This document shows positions 1-9,500 of a DNA stretch of 33,967 nucleotides, one piece after another. The notes under the pieces are model-generated. The model ran no database searches, had not been told where the DNA came from, and saw only the letters and a list, made by a program, of their open reading frames with translations. The stretch is from Hyphomonadaceae bacterium UBA1001 (GTDB lineage Bacteria; Pseudomonadota; Alphaproteobacteria; Caulobacterales; Aquidulcibacteraceae), in contig DBAV01000142.1 in the NCBI GenBank assembly GCA_002291875.1, positions 474 to 34,440 on the forward strand, written 5' to 3'. A program made the translations under genes and the position numbers. Every line of letters starts with the position of its first letter. Positions within the stretch are counted from its first letter, which is position 1.

Positions 1-38
1 CCCGGCCTCCCAACGGCAGTATACTATGGGAGGCCGGG
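1..38. other. Perfect 11-bp inverted repeat at window edge
   Basis: CCCGGCCTCCC at 1-11 is complementary to GGGAGGCCGGG at 28-38, with a 16-base loop containing the palindrome AGTATACT. It starts at the first base of the window, so the stem may be longer. On the plus strand no T-run follows it, so a plain intrinsic terminator is not supported in that direction. The other direction cannot be judged because the window ends. It could end an upstream transcript or be a structured leader. Confidence 0.5.
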
Positions 39-194
39 TGGGGGTGCGGGCTGGTGCCGCGACGCAAACAAAAACGCGCAGGCCGGTGCCGCGACAGAAC
101 AAAGACCCCAGGTGCCGTTCTTCCAAAACACCGGGCACCGCGCGCCACCCCGCGCGACTGTAAAACCGCGTGAAAGCTGCTAGAGCCGGGCGCG
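39..194 (+). other. Leader region upstream of mrcA with short direct repeats
   Basis: No gene is seen here. GGTGCCGCGAC occurs at 53-63 and again at 85-95, and a shorter GGTGCCG occurs at 111-117. A-rich tracts (ACAAAAAC and GAACAAAGA) separate the copies. The layout resembles an untranslated leader, but whether it belongs to mrcA or to a gene outside the window cannot be decided. I could not make out a convincing -35/-10 pair. Confidence 0.35.
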
Positions 195-2738
195 ATGGAT
201 CAGGTTCAACCGGGAAATACGCGCTTCCGCCTGCGGCGCGACGGCCCGCTGGCGCAATTTGTCGCCCGGCTGGCGCAGCGGCGCTGGATCAGATGGCTGG
301 CGGCGCTGGCCGGGGTGGCGGCGGCGGGATATCTGGCGATCTGGCTGGTCTTTGCCCGCGACCTGCCCTCGGTCGACATGCTGCGCAGCTACGAACCGCC
401 GCTGCCCACGATGATCCGCGCGATCGACGGCACGCCGGTGCACAGCTTTGCCCGCGAACGGCGCGTGCAGCTGGCCTATGCGGAATATCCCCAGCTGCTC
501 GTCCAGGCCTATATCTCGGCCGAGGACCGGACCTTTTTCAGCCATGGCGGCGTCGATTATCCGGGCATCATCTCGGCGCTGGTCACCAACCTGACGCGCA
601 GCGGCCGCCCGGTCGGCGCGTCGACCATCACCCAGCAGGTCGCCAAGAACATGCTGCTCTCGAATGAGCGCACGATCACGCGCAAGGTCCGCGAGGCGAT
701 CCTGGCACAGCGCATCCATCGCGCGCTGGGCCCGGACCGGGTCCTGGAGCTGTATCTGAACCAGATTTTCCTCGGCAATGGTGCCTATGGGGTGGCCGCC
801 GCGGCGCTGAATTATTTCAACAAGCCGCTGTCCGAGCTGACGCTCTCGGAATCGGCCTATCTCGCCGCGCTGCCCAAGATGCCCTCGCGCCTGAACCTGG
901 TTCGCGACCGCGAGCGCGTCGAAGGGCGGATCGCCTATGTGCTGGACCGGATGGTCGAAAACGGTTTCATCACCGAGGCCGAAGCAAAGGCAGCCAAGGC
1001 CGACTATCCCGTACAGCAGGACCGGCTGTCGGGCGACACCTATGTCAGTGCGGCTTATTTCGTCGAAGAGGTCCGCAAGAAGGCGATCGAACTCTGCGAG
1101 GCCGAGGCCGAACTGTGCGGCCGTGGCGGCGGCGAGGAGGCCTTCTTCCAGGGCGGGCTTTCGGTCCGCACCTCGCTGGACACCGAGCTTCAGCTGGCCG
1201 CGGTCCGCTCGCTGCGTACGGGCCTTGAGGCGTTCGACCGCCGGCGCGGGTGGCGCGGTGCGCTGGGCACCGCCACCGAGGAGACGTTTGCGCAGACCGT
1301 GCGCGAGGCCGAGCTGTCCCCGCCGGGTGCCTCGCCCTGGCGGCTCGCCCTCGTGACGTCCGTTCAGGGGAACACCGTCGGGGTCAGGATAGGTGCAACC
1401 GGCGCGGTGCGTACGCTGCGCCGCGAGGACGTCAGCTGGGCGAACGCCAACCGGCGCAATCCCCTGACGGTCGGCAACATCGTCTTTGTCGAACCGGTGG
1501 GCACCGAGGGCGCTGCGTTGCGCCAGGTCCCAGAGGTGCAGGGGGCCCTGGTTGCCATGGATCCCCACACCGGCCGTGTGGTGGCGATGGTCGGCGGTTA
1601 CAGCCTGGTCCAGGCCGGATTCAACCGTGCGGTCCAGGCCCAGCGCCAGCCCGGTTCGACGTTCAAGGCAATCGTGTATGCCGCCGCACTCGAAAGCGGG
1701 CGCTATACCCCCGCCAGCCAGATCCTCGACGCGCCGTTTGCCGCCAATGACGGGGCCGGGCGTCTCTACATTCCCGAAAACTATTCGGGCGAATATTACG
1801 GCCTCTCGACCCTGCGCTTCGGGCTCGAGCAGTCCAAGAACGTGATGACGGTGCGCCTTGTCGAGGAGATGGGGATGCGGCCCGTGGCCACCCTCGCGCG
1901 GCGCATGGGGGTCTATGATGACGTCCCCGAAATGCTGTCGGTGGCCCTGGGCGCCAGCGAAACCACGCTGCTGCGGATGACGACCGCCTATGCCGAACTG
2001 GTGAATGGCGGGCGCGACGTGTCTCCGACCTTCATCGATCGGATCCAGAACCGGCAGGGGGAGACGGTCTGGCGTGCGGACGCGCGCGACTGTGTGGGTT
2101 GCAATGGCGAGTGGTCGCGCCAGGCCCCGCCCCAGCTGCCCGACACCCGCGAGCAGGTGCTGGACCCGATCACGGCCTTCCAGATCACCTCGATGCTGCA
2201 GGGGGCAGTGCAGCGCGGAACGGCCCAGGCCCTGCGCTCGCTCGAGCGCCCCGTGGCAGGAAAGACAGGCACCACCAATGACGAGCGCGACGCCTGGTTC
2301 GTCGGCTTTACGCCCGACCTCGTTGTGGGGGTCTGGGTCGGCTATGACACGCCGCGAAGCCTGGGCCGCGGCGAATCGGGTGGCCGTACCGCCGTGCCGA
2401 TCTTCGGCGACTTCATGAGGACGGCGCTGTCGGGCCGGCCGCCCACGCCGTTCCGCACGCCCGAAGGGACGCGCTTCGTGCAGGTCGACCTCAAGACCGG
2501 TGGCCTTCCGGGCCTGGAGACGACGGCCACAATCAACGAGGCGTTCCGTCCGGGCACCGAGCCGGTGCGCGAGGTTACCGATTCGCCGTTCAGTTTCGGC
2601 GGGGCCCTCGAGGGTGAGGGCGTGCCGGTCGCCCCCGGAGCACCGGTGGATCCCAATGCCCCGCCGATGCCCGCGAACGCGCCCCCGGCCGTGCCGCCTG
2701 CAGCCAAGAAGGACGAGGAGCTTGGCGGTCTCTACTGA
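195..2738 (+). CDS. mrcA: Penicillin-binding protein 1A, bifunctional peptidoglycan synthase
   Basis: This class A penicillin-binding protein polymerises lipid II (glycosyltransferase) and cross-links stem peptides (transpeptidase) at the outer face of the inner membrane. The 847 residues show one membrane anchor at about 34-56. A GT51 domain follows with catalytic E110 in EDRTFF, the GASTITQQVAKN motif and the YLNQIFLGNGAYG motif. A C-terminal transpeptidase domain has S488-T-F-K, S547-K-N549 and K690-T-G. The tail after about residue 800 is rich in proline and alanine. Length and domain order are normal for PBP1A. The ATG follows only a weak ribosome site. prfB lies 41 bases downstream on the same strand, an arrangement I recall from sphingomonads, so the two may be cotranscribed. 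Confidence 0.96.
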   Translation: MDQVQPGNTRFRLRRDGPLAQFVARLAQRRWIRWLAALAGVAAAGYLAIWLVFARDLPSVDMLRSYEPPLPTMIRAIDGTPVHSFARERRVQLAYAEYPQLLVQAYISAEDRTFFSHGGVDYPGIISALVTNLTRSGRPVGASTITQQVAKNMLLSNERTITRKVREAILAQRIHRALGPDRVLELYLNQIFLGNGAYGVAAAALNYFNKPLSELTLSESAYLAALPKMPSRLNLVRDRERVEGRIAYVLDRMVENGFITEAEAKAAKADYPVQQDRLSGDTYVSAAYFVEEVRKKAIELCEAEAELCGRGGGEEAFFQGGLSVRTSLDTELQLAAVRSLRTGLEAFDRRRGWRGALGTATEETFAQTVREAELSPPGASPWRLALVTSVQGNTVGVRIGATGAVRTLRREDVSWANANRRNPLTVGNIVFVEPVGTEGAALRQVPEVQGALVAMDPHTGRVVAMVGGYSLVQAGFNRAVQAQRQPGSTFKAIVYAAALESGRYTPASQILDAPFAANDGAGRLYIPENYSGEYYGLSTLRFGLEQSKNVMTVRLVEEMGMRPVATLARRMGVYDDVPEMLSVALGASETTLLRMTTAYAELVNGGRDVSPTFIDRIQNRQGETVWRADARDCVGCNGEWSRQAPPQLPDTREQVLDPITAFQITSMLQGAVQRGTAQALRSLERPVAGKTGTTNDERDAWFVGFTPDLVVGVWVGYDTPRSLGRGESGGRTAVPIFGDFMRTALSGRPPTPFRTPEGTRFVQVDLKTGGLPGLETTATINEAFRPGTEPVREVTDSPFSFGGALEGEGVPVAPGAPVDPNAPPMPANAPPAVPPAAKKDEELGGLY

Positions 2739-2779
2739 GCCGCCTATGTCGGCGACCTGGCTTTCCGGAGTTTCCGACC

Positions 2780-3908
2780 ATGCGCGCTGACGTGACCGAC
2801 CTCGTTTCCTCGATCGAAGAGTCGATCGCACTGCTGCGGAGGCGTCTTTGACTGGGACAGCGCCCGCGTCCGCCTCGATGAGCTGAACGCGCACGCCGAG
2901 GACCCGGCGCTGTGGAACGATCCCCAGGCGGCGCAGGCGCTGCTGCGCGAGCGCAACCGGCTCTCTGCGTCGATCGAAGGGGTGATGGCATTCGAGCGCG
3001 ATCTGGCCAACGCGGTCGAGCTGATCGAACTGGCCGAGGCGGAAGACGAAGCCAGCCTGGTCGACGAGGCGGTGACGTCGCTGCGCGACATCCAGGACAA
3101 GGCGTCGCGCGCCGAGCTGGAAGCGCTGCTGTCGGGCGAAGCCGACGGCGCGGACTGCTATCTCGAGGTCAATTCGGGCGCCGGCGGCACCGAGAGCCAG
3201 GACTGGACCGAGATGCTGGCGCGGATGTACGAGCGCTGGGCTGGCGGGCGCGGCTTCAAGTGCGAGCTGCTCGAGCGGTCCGAAGGCGAGGGCGCGGGCA
3301 TCAAGTCGGCCACCCTGCTGGTCAAGGGCGAGAACGCCTATGGCTGGATGAAGACCGAAAGCGGCGTGCACCGGTTGGTGCGCATCTCGCCCTTCGACTC
3401 GAACAAGCGGCGCCACACCAGTTTCGCCAGCGTCTGGGTCTATCCGGTGGTGGACGACAAGATCGAGATCGACATCCAGGAAAAGGACTGCCGTATCGAC
3501 ACGTTCCGGGCCTCGGGCGCCGGCGGCCAGCACGTGAACAAGACCGATTCGGCCGTCCGCATCACGCACTTGCCGACCGGAATCGTGGTCGCTTGCCAGA
3601 GCGAGCGCTCGCAGCACCGTAACCGTGAGACCGCGTGGAACATGCTGCGCGCGCGCCTGTATGAGGCGGAACTGCAAAAGCGTGAGGCAGCCGCGCAGGC
3701 GATCGAGTCCCAGAAGACCGAGATCGGATGGGGCCGCCAGATCCGGTCCTACGTCCTGCAGCCCTATCAGATGGTCAAGGACCTGCGCACCGGCGTGACG
3801 ACTTCCGACACCCAGGGCGTGCTCGACGGCGACCTCGATGCCTTCATGGCAGCAGCGCTGGCAGCCAAGGTGAACGGCCTTGAAGCCGTCGTTGAGGACA
3901 TCGACTGA
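2780..3908 (+). CDS. prfB: Peptide chain release factor 2, expressed by programmed +1 frameshift
   Basis: RF2 recognises UGA and UAA stop codons and triggers peptide release on the ribosome. The reading starts at ATG 2780, with CCGGAG at 2765-2770 as ribosome site. It runs 23 codons to CTT followed by an in-frame TGA at 2849-2851. It then continues in the +1 frame from GAC at 2850 to the stop at 3906-3908, giving about 375 residues, the usual RF2 length. Reading across the shift joins RRRL to DWDSARVRLDELN, the expected RF2 N-terminal helix. The stop-recognition tripeptide SPF lies in VRISPFDSNKRRHTSF, and the catalytic GGQ lies in SGAGGQHVNKTDS. An ATG-started reading in the second frame (2982 onward) would lack the first domain, so an automatic call there is truncated. 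Confidence 0.96.
2838..2852 (+). promoter_or_regulatory. prfB +1 frameshift signal
   Basis: GGAGG at 2838-2842 is an internal Shine-Dalgarno-like element three bases before CTT TGA C (2846-2852). This is the same arrangement and spacing as in the well-studied Escherichia coli prfB signal. When RF2 is scarce the slow UGA lets the ribosome slip from CUU to UUU and read on; when RF2 is plentiful it terminates. This is autoregulation of RF2 level. Confidence 0.95.
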
Positions 3909-3986
3909 GCTAGCCGGCGACCGGTACGACGTCCGCGATTCAAGGCTTCGATGGTGCTGCGGCGGCCGTGCTGGCCGCGGCCGTCC

Positions 3987-4649
3987 TCAGCGCCAGTTGA
4001 ACTGGGGTGCTGGCGGCGCCACTGGCGCGGGCGGAGGCGCCAGACCGGGCAGCGCTTCGGCGGCCACCGGTTCTGCCTGCGCAGCAAATGCGGGTGCATC
4101 GTGATCCGCGACGACCAGCGGCGCGGCCTCGGGCGCGGTTGCGATCGGTGCAACCGGCGTCGGTGCCGGCAATGGCGTGCTGACTGGGGCCGGCGCGGGC
4201 GCCGATTCCTGCACTGCGCTCGCCGGTGCATCGTCATTGAGCGGCGAGGCGGAGTGACGGCAGCGGCCGTCAAAATGTGCCCCGGACTCGACCGAAAGCG
4301 ATGAATGCACGATCTCGCCCGTGACGCGGGCGTTGGCGCACAGCTGCACCGAGGTGGCGCGGATGATGCCTTCGACCTGGCCGCGCACCACCACCTTTTC
4401 GCAATAGATGTTGCCCTTGACGCGGCCGGCTTCGCCGACGGTCAGCTGGCCTGCACGCACATCGCCCTCGACCTCGCCGTCCAGTTGCAGCTCGCCCCGG
4501 CTCTCCAGCGTCCCGCGAAACACCACGTCCGGCTGGATCAGCGATGGCGCCAGAGCAGCCGCTGCGACCCGGGCTGGCGCACTGCGGCGCGGGGGGGGCT
4601 CGACCACCGCGGGAAGTTCGGCCGGGGCCTTAGCTTTGCTGCTGAACAT
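3987..4649 (-). CDS. Bactofilin (polymer-forming cytoskeletal protein)
   Basis: Bactofilins self-assemble without nucleotide into filaments that position cell-wall enzymes. The 220 residues have a short basic and proline-rich N-terminus (1-35). The beta-helix core spans about 36-133 (DVVFRGTLES, GELQLDGEVEGDV, AGRVKGNIYCEKVVVRGQVEGIIRA, ARVTGEIVHSSLSVESGAHFDG). A long Pro/Ala-rich tail spans about 136-220. The start overlaps the end of the upstream M23 endopeptidase gene by 20 bases, so translation is probably coupled. Bactofilin/M23 pairs are known in alphaproteobacteria such as Hyphomonas and Rhodomicrobium, where they act together in local wall remodelling. It is convergent with prfB across 78 bases that hold only a weak GC hairpin. 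Confidence 0.93.
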   Translation of the reverse strand: MFSSKAKAPAELPAVVEPPPRRSAPARVAAAALAPSLIQPDVVFRGTLESRGELQLDGEVEGDVRAGQLTVGEAGRVKGNIYCEKVVVRGQVEGIIRATSVQLCANARVTGEIVHSSLSVESGAHFDGRCRHSASPLNDDAPASAVQESAPAPAPVSTPLPAPTPVAPIATAPEAAPLVVADHDAPAFAAQAEPVAAEALPGLAPPPAPVAPPAPQFNWR

Positions 4650-5841
4650 AGCGACCGGTCCTCAGGAAACCGACAGGATTGATCTGGCGCCCCCGGAAGT
4701 GCACCTCATAGTGCAGGTGCACGCCGGTGCTCCGACCGGTGTTCCCCATGGCGGCAATCCGCTGGCCGATGGCAACGCGGTCACCCACCCGGACGTTGAA
4801 GCTGCGCAGGTGGGCGTAACGGGTCATGAAGCCATGGCCATGGTCGATATCGACCGTGTTGCCGTAGCCGCCCTTGACCCCCGCAAAGACCACGCGGCCC
4901 GGCGAGGTTGCAATGATCGGCGCGCCGTCATGCGCCGCCATGTCCAGGCCGCGATGGTGGGTCACGCGGCCGGTGAAGGGATCGAAGCGGACGCCGAAGC
5001 CGGAGGTTTCGCGGAAAGGCACGCCCACGGGCGGCGCAAGCGGCAGTGCCTGACGCACCTGGCTGAGCGCGCGGTATTCCTGAAGCCGGGCGGCGACCTG
5101 GGCCACGCGGCGCGCGAATGCCGGATCGCGGGCGCCCAGGCTGCGGACGATCTCGGTGGCGTCGATCTCGACCAGGGGGCCACCCATGCCGCCCTCGGCA
5201 ACAACCGCCGAGCCGACGCCGGTCATCCGGATGATGGAACGGATTTCCTCGGTCCGGGCGACGGCCGTTTCCTCGGTTTCGGCCAGGATATTGTCCTGCT
5301 CGGCCCGAAGGGTGTTGATCTTGCCGCGATAGGCGACCGGCTGGGCGGTCTCGTCGATATAGCCCGTCCGCGACTGCCGCGGTTCGGCTTCCTCGAGCGA
5401 GGCCTGCATGAACACCCGACCATTGTCGGGCACCATTGCGTCTTCGGCCTTGCCACCGCCGGCCACCAGAAGCAGCTTGCGAAGGGTCTCATGGCGCTCT
5501 TCCAGCAGGTCGGCGTCGGTCTCGAACTGCTTTGCGCGGGCGTCCATCTCGGAACGCGCCGCGATCTCGCGCGCTTTGGCTTCCTGAAGTTCGCGCTGGA
5601 GGCGGGCGAAGTCGCGATCGTTCTCGGCCTCGCGGGAGGAGGCGACGTGCCCGGTCATCACCACGCTGAACGTCGCGTAGAGACACCAGGCGCCTACGGC
5701 AGCGGTCGTCGTCGCCAGCACCGCCTGCTTGGCCGGTGACAGGGCGATATACTTAACCGTACCGCCGCTGCGGTGATAGATTTGCCGCTCCGGGAAGAAG
5801 CGGTCAAACTGAGCTTTCGCGCGCGCGCCAAAATCAGACAT
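4630..5841 (-). CDS. Membrane-anchored M23 family murein endopeptidase (LmdC-like)
   Basis: This is a predicted zinc endopeptidase that cleaves peptide cross-links in peptidoglycan. The 403 residues comprise a cytoplasmic N-terminus of about 38 residues containing FFPERQIYHRSGGTVKYI, a single membrane segment at about 40-63, and a coiled coil at about 66-125. The C-terminal LytM domain is at about 275-395. The metal and catalytic residues are intact: H296-x3-D300 (HHRGLD), H344 in RYAHL, and H375-L-H377. In related pairs the short cytoplasmic tail contacts the bactofilin, and the overlap with the bactofilin gene fits that. The start is the first ATG after the intergenic gap; no strong ribosome site is seen. 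Confidence 0.93.
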   Translation of the reverse strand: MSDFGARAKAQFDRFFPERQIYHRSGGTVKYIALSPAKQAVLATTTAAVGAWCLYATFSVVMTGHVASSREAENDRDFARLQRELQEAKAREIAARSEMDARAKQFETDADLLEERHETLRKLLLVAGGGKAEDAMVPDNGRVFMQASLEEAEPRQSRTGYIDETAQPVAYRGKINTLRAEQDNILAETEETAVARTEEIRSIIRMTGVGSAVVAEGGMGGPLVEIDATEIVRSLGARDPAFARRVAQVAARLQEYRALSQVRQALPLAPPVGVPFRETSGFGVRFDPFTGRVTHHRGLDMAAHDGAPIIATSPGRVVFAGVKGGYGNTVDIDHGHGFMTRYAHLRSFNVRVGDRVAIGQRIAAMGNTGRSTGVHLHYEVHFRGRQINPVGFLRTGRYVQQQS

Positions 5842-5929
5842 GCCGCCACCCGACGGAAACGATTGAACGGTGTTCCAGCCCCCAGCGCTTATTGTTCATG
5901 TGGGGGTCATATTGCAACACTCAAAAGCG

Positions 5930-6427
5930 TTAATGTGCTGTGGTTTGTCCGGCGAGTGCACCCAGCACGGCCTCGGCGTGGCCCGCGACCTTGACCCTGC
6001 GCCAAACCGTCGCAACGCGACCATCCGTCCCGATCACGAAGGTGGAGCGCTCGATCCCCATGAATCGCTTTCCGTACAGGGACTTTTCAACCCAGACGCC
6101 GAACGCCTCGCAGGCCTTGCCGTCAGGGTCGGATGCCAGCGCAATGGTCAGTCCGTGCTTGGCGGCAAACCGGCGATGGCTGGCGCTGTCATCGCGCGAT
6201 ATGCCGATCACCTTGGCGTTCGCCGCGGAAAAGGCGCTGTTTAGGTACGAAAACGCCTTCGCCTGCGAGGTGCAGCCCGGTGTATCGTCCTTCGGGTAAA
6301 AATAGAGCACATGGATGTGCGTCGACGGTCCGCCCAGCGCGAGCGTGCCTCCGTCCGCGAGCGGGAGTTCCAGCCTTGGCACCTCGTCCCCCACCTTCAG
6401 GCCCGCGCCTTGCGTGTCCGTGCGCAT
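5930..6427 (-). CDS. bcp: Thioredoxin-dependent peroxiredoxin, Bcp/PrxQ type
   Basis: Reduces hydrogen peroxide and organic hydroperoxides in the cytoplasm. The ATG at 6427 was chosen because GGAGG (6435-6439 on the complementary strand) lies 7 bases upstream. The ATG 8 codons earlier has no such site. The product is 165 residues. The peroxidatic cysteine is C52 in YPKDDTPGCTSQA. The resolving cysteine found five residues later in E. coli Bcp is a lysine here. The only other cysteine, C106 in GKACEAFGVW, matches E. coli C99. The enzyme therefore looks like a one-cysteine form that would need an external thiol to recycle. It is divergent from the AsmA-like gene across 85 bases. Confidence 0.93.
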   Translation of the reverse strand: MRTDTQGAGLKVGDEVPRLELPLADGGTLALGGPSTHIHVLYFYPKDDTPGCTSQAKAFSYLNSAFSAANAKVIGISRDDSASHRRFAAKHGLTIALASDPDGKACEAFGVWVEKSLYGKRFMGIERSTFVIGTDGRVATVWRRVKVAGHAEAVLGALAGQTTAH

Positions 6428-6512
6428 CCTCGCTCCTCCGTGCACATCCATGCCGTGCTGGTCAGGCTTCGGTGGTTCCGGGTCAAGCCTGTGTGACTGA
6501 CGGTTCGTCGCG

Positions 6513-9500
6513 ATGAAGAAGGCCGCCCGTCACCTTGGGGAATTGCTGGTGGTGCTCGCCACCATTGCCGTCGGCACTGCGGCCCTCATCGCCTGGCGGC
6601 TGGCGAGCGGGCCGGTCGATGCCGGGTGGGCTCGCGACGACATCGCCGCTGCGCTGACGCGCCTGCGTGATGGTCAGCCCGCCGAGGTCGACGAGGTATC
6701 GCTCGTCTGGTCGAGTGCGGATCGTGCGCTCGTGCTGAAGGCCAGCGCGGTGCGGCTTCTGGACCGTGAGCGCCGTCCGGTCGCCGTGGTGCGCGATGTG
6801 ATCGTCCAGCTGGACGGCGCGGCCGTGGCACTGGGGCGCATCGCGGTGAACCGGGCGGCGCTGGTGGGCGGCGAAGTCAGCGTGACGGTCCTGCCCGACA
6901 ACAGCGCCGAGATCGCCTTCGGTCCACCCGGAACGCCGGCGGATTTGCGGCTGCCGGCCGTCCCGCCTGCCACCGATCTGGTCCAAATGGTCGACCGTGT
7001 GCTGTCGGCCGCCTGGGTCGGGGTCGACCGCCTGCGCGAGGGGCGCGCGCTCGAGCGCTTCGAGGTTCGTGACGCCACCCTGAATGTGCTGCGTGTCGCC
7101 GCGCCCGGCATTCAGGCGGCACCGGCCCTGCGCGTGCCGGGCGTCACCGCGGCACTTTCCGCCGGCCAGTCCGATCCGCACCTGTCGGTCGGCGTGCGGC
7201 GGGGAGAAGGCCAGGCACGCGTGCGGGTCGATCTCAAGCCCGACCGAGCTTCGGCCGAGCTGGCGGTCGCGCTCGATGATTTTCCTTTGGGTGACCTGCC
7301 CGATATCGTGCCTGCCGTCACCTTGCCGGCGATGGCCGGCGCGGTGGACCTCGACGCCGGTATCGACGTGCGGACGGGGCAGGGCCTCGACCTGCGGCGG
7401 CTGGACCTGGCGGCGGGCAACCTTGGCTTTCCCAACAGCGTCGGGCTGCGCGAGGTAAAGCGCGTCGCTGTCCGCGGCCGCAGCACGAACCCGGGCGGGC
7501 CATTCATCCTGGACCGCATCCAGCTGGACGCCACCCGCTATACCGTACTGGGGCGAGGCTCGCTGGCCGACGCCAGCGGCCTGTTCCGGCCCGCAAAGCC
7601 GATCGCGCTGCAGGCCGACCTCGAGGCGCTGGCATTCCCCGTGGGCCGCGGCCCGATTGTCGAGCTGACCGATGTCTCCGGGCAGGGGGATTTCACCCTC
7701 GCGACCCGCACCCTGCGCCTGGAGCGCTATTCCGCACGGATCGAGAACCAGACGGCGGGCGGCACCATGTCGATGGTGATCGCGCCGAATGGCGACATCG
7801 AACGCCTTGTCCTGCGCACCGCTATGGAGCGCTCGATGTCGCGCCAACAGGCGCTGGCCGCATGGCCCGAGGCGATCGCCCCCAACACCCGGGCCTGGGC
7901 CGAGCGCGCCCTGCGCACGGCCACGGTCCGCAACCTGACGCTGGGCCTGCATCTGTCGGGCGACGAGATCCGTTCCGAGCGGCCGGATGACGATTCGGTC
8001 GATCTGCGGCTCGACTTCACCGGCGTCGACCTTGCGCCCGGGGGGCGCATGCCGGTGATCGCCGACAGCGCAGGGTCGCTTCGGCTGACAGGGCGGACGC
8101 TCTCGGTGCGCGTGCCTTCGGCGCGGCTGATGGGTGTTCAGGTACGCAATTCGGCCTTCACGATCCCGGACGTGCGCGCACCGCGGCCAGAGATGGTGGT
8201 GAACGCTGCGGCGAGCGGCGGCGCGCGATCGATGCTGGAGCTGTTGGGCGCGATGATGCCCGATGTCATCGCAGCCCAACCCTTCGATCCCGCCGCGACC
8301 AGCGGAAGCGGCAGCTTTCAGCTGTCCTTCCGCCGCCCGCTGGATGATGAGAATGCGCCGATGACCGCCGCCTCGTACAGCGGCCGCGTCACGGGTGTTT
8401 CGGCCGTCAGTCGCGATCGGCGGCTGTCGATCCGCTCTCCGGGGCTCGAGGTGTCCGGCGACCTGGCCCGGATCCGGTTCGCGGGCCCGGCGACCATGGG
8501 AGAGACCTCGGGCGACGTGGTCTGGGACCAGCAATTGGTGCGCGCACCGCAACAGGGACAGGCGCAGTTCTCGTTCGACGGCACCTTCAGCCCGCGTGAG
8601 CTCGACACCTTCGGGGTGCCCACGCGCGCCTGGCTGCGTGGCCCGGTGCCGGCACAGGTCGAAGGGGTGTGGTCGGGCACGCGACTGCAGTCGGCACGCC
8701 TCCAGGCGGATCTGGCGTCGGCCCAGCTGCGCGCACCACTCGACTTCTGGACAAAGGCGGCCGGAGCACCGGCCAGCCTGACCGCAGCGCTCGAGCGCTC
8801 GCCGGACGGCGGCATCGTTCTGCGTGACCTGAATTTCGCAGGCGCCGGGCTGACGCTGGCCGGAACGCTTGCCCTGACGCCCGACGGACGGCTGGCCCTT
8901 CTGGAGGCCGAGCGCGCCCGCCTAGAGGGACGCCTCGATGCAGCGGTGCGTGGCCGGTCCACCCCTGAGGGGCTCGAGCTTTCGGTTTCGGGCCGTGCGC
9001 TCGATTTCGGCGTGCCTCCGCTTGAACTTGCAGGTCTGGGCGCGGGCCGGACGGAGCGCGGTGCGGCGGTGTCGCTGCAGGTCGATGTCGAGCGCATGGG
9101 CTTTGGACCCACGCTCGCGCTGTCGGATGCCCGCCTTTCGGTGAACACCCGCGCGGGCGGGGTGCCGACCATCGCGCTTCGTGGGCGCGCCCCGGGGGGG
9201 CCGGTGTCGCTCGATGTCGGCGCCAGGGACGCCGGCGGTCGCCAGGCGCTGGAAGCGCGTTTCGGCGACACCGGGGCCTTTGCCGAGGCCCTCGGGCTGG
9301 GCGGTCAGCTCAGCGGCGGGCGCGCGGCCATTTCCGGCCATGTCAGCCTGGTCGAGGGGGCGCCGCGCTTTACCGGAGCGGTTGCCGCGCGCGATTTCCG
9401 CCTCGAGCGCGCGCCTGCACTGGCGCAGATCCTGTCGCTGGGATCGCTTCGGGGGCTCGCGGACACCCTGTCGGGTGGCGGGCTGTTCTTCACCCGTCTG

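Noticed and set aside
53..117. Direct repeats considered as a CRISPR remnant
   Set aside because: The repeats are only 7-11 bases with irregular short spacing, and no cas genes are present.
180..3677. A 1165-codon open frame on the minus strand
   Set aside because: It is antisense to mrcA and prfB and has the Arg/Gly/His-rich composition of GC-rich shadow frames. No domain is recognisable.
3962..3978. GCGGCC-GTGCT-GGCCGC hairpin between prfB and the bactofilin gene
   Set aside because: A six-base GC stem without a T-run is expected by chance in such GC-rich sequence, so it was not listed as a terminator.
4408..5739. A 443-codon plus-strand open frame
   Set aside because: Antisense to the M23 peptidase and bactofilin genes, whose catalytic and beta-helix motifs are clear on the other strand.
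6483..8552. A 689-codon open frame on the minus strand
   Set aside because: Antisense shadow of the AsmA-like gene, with biased composition and no recognisable motif.
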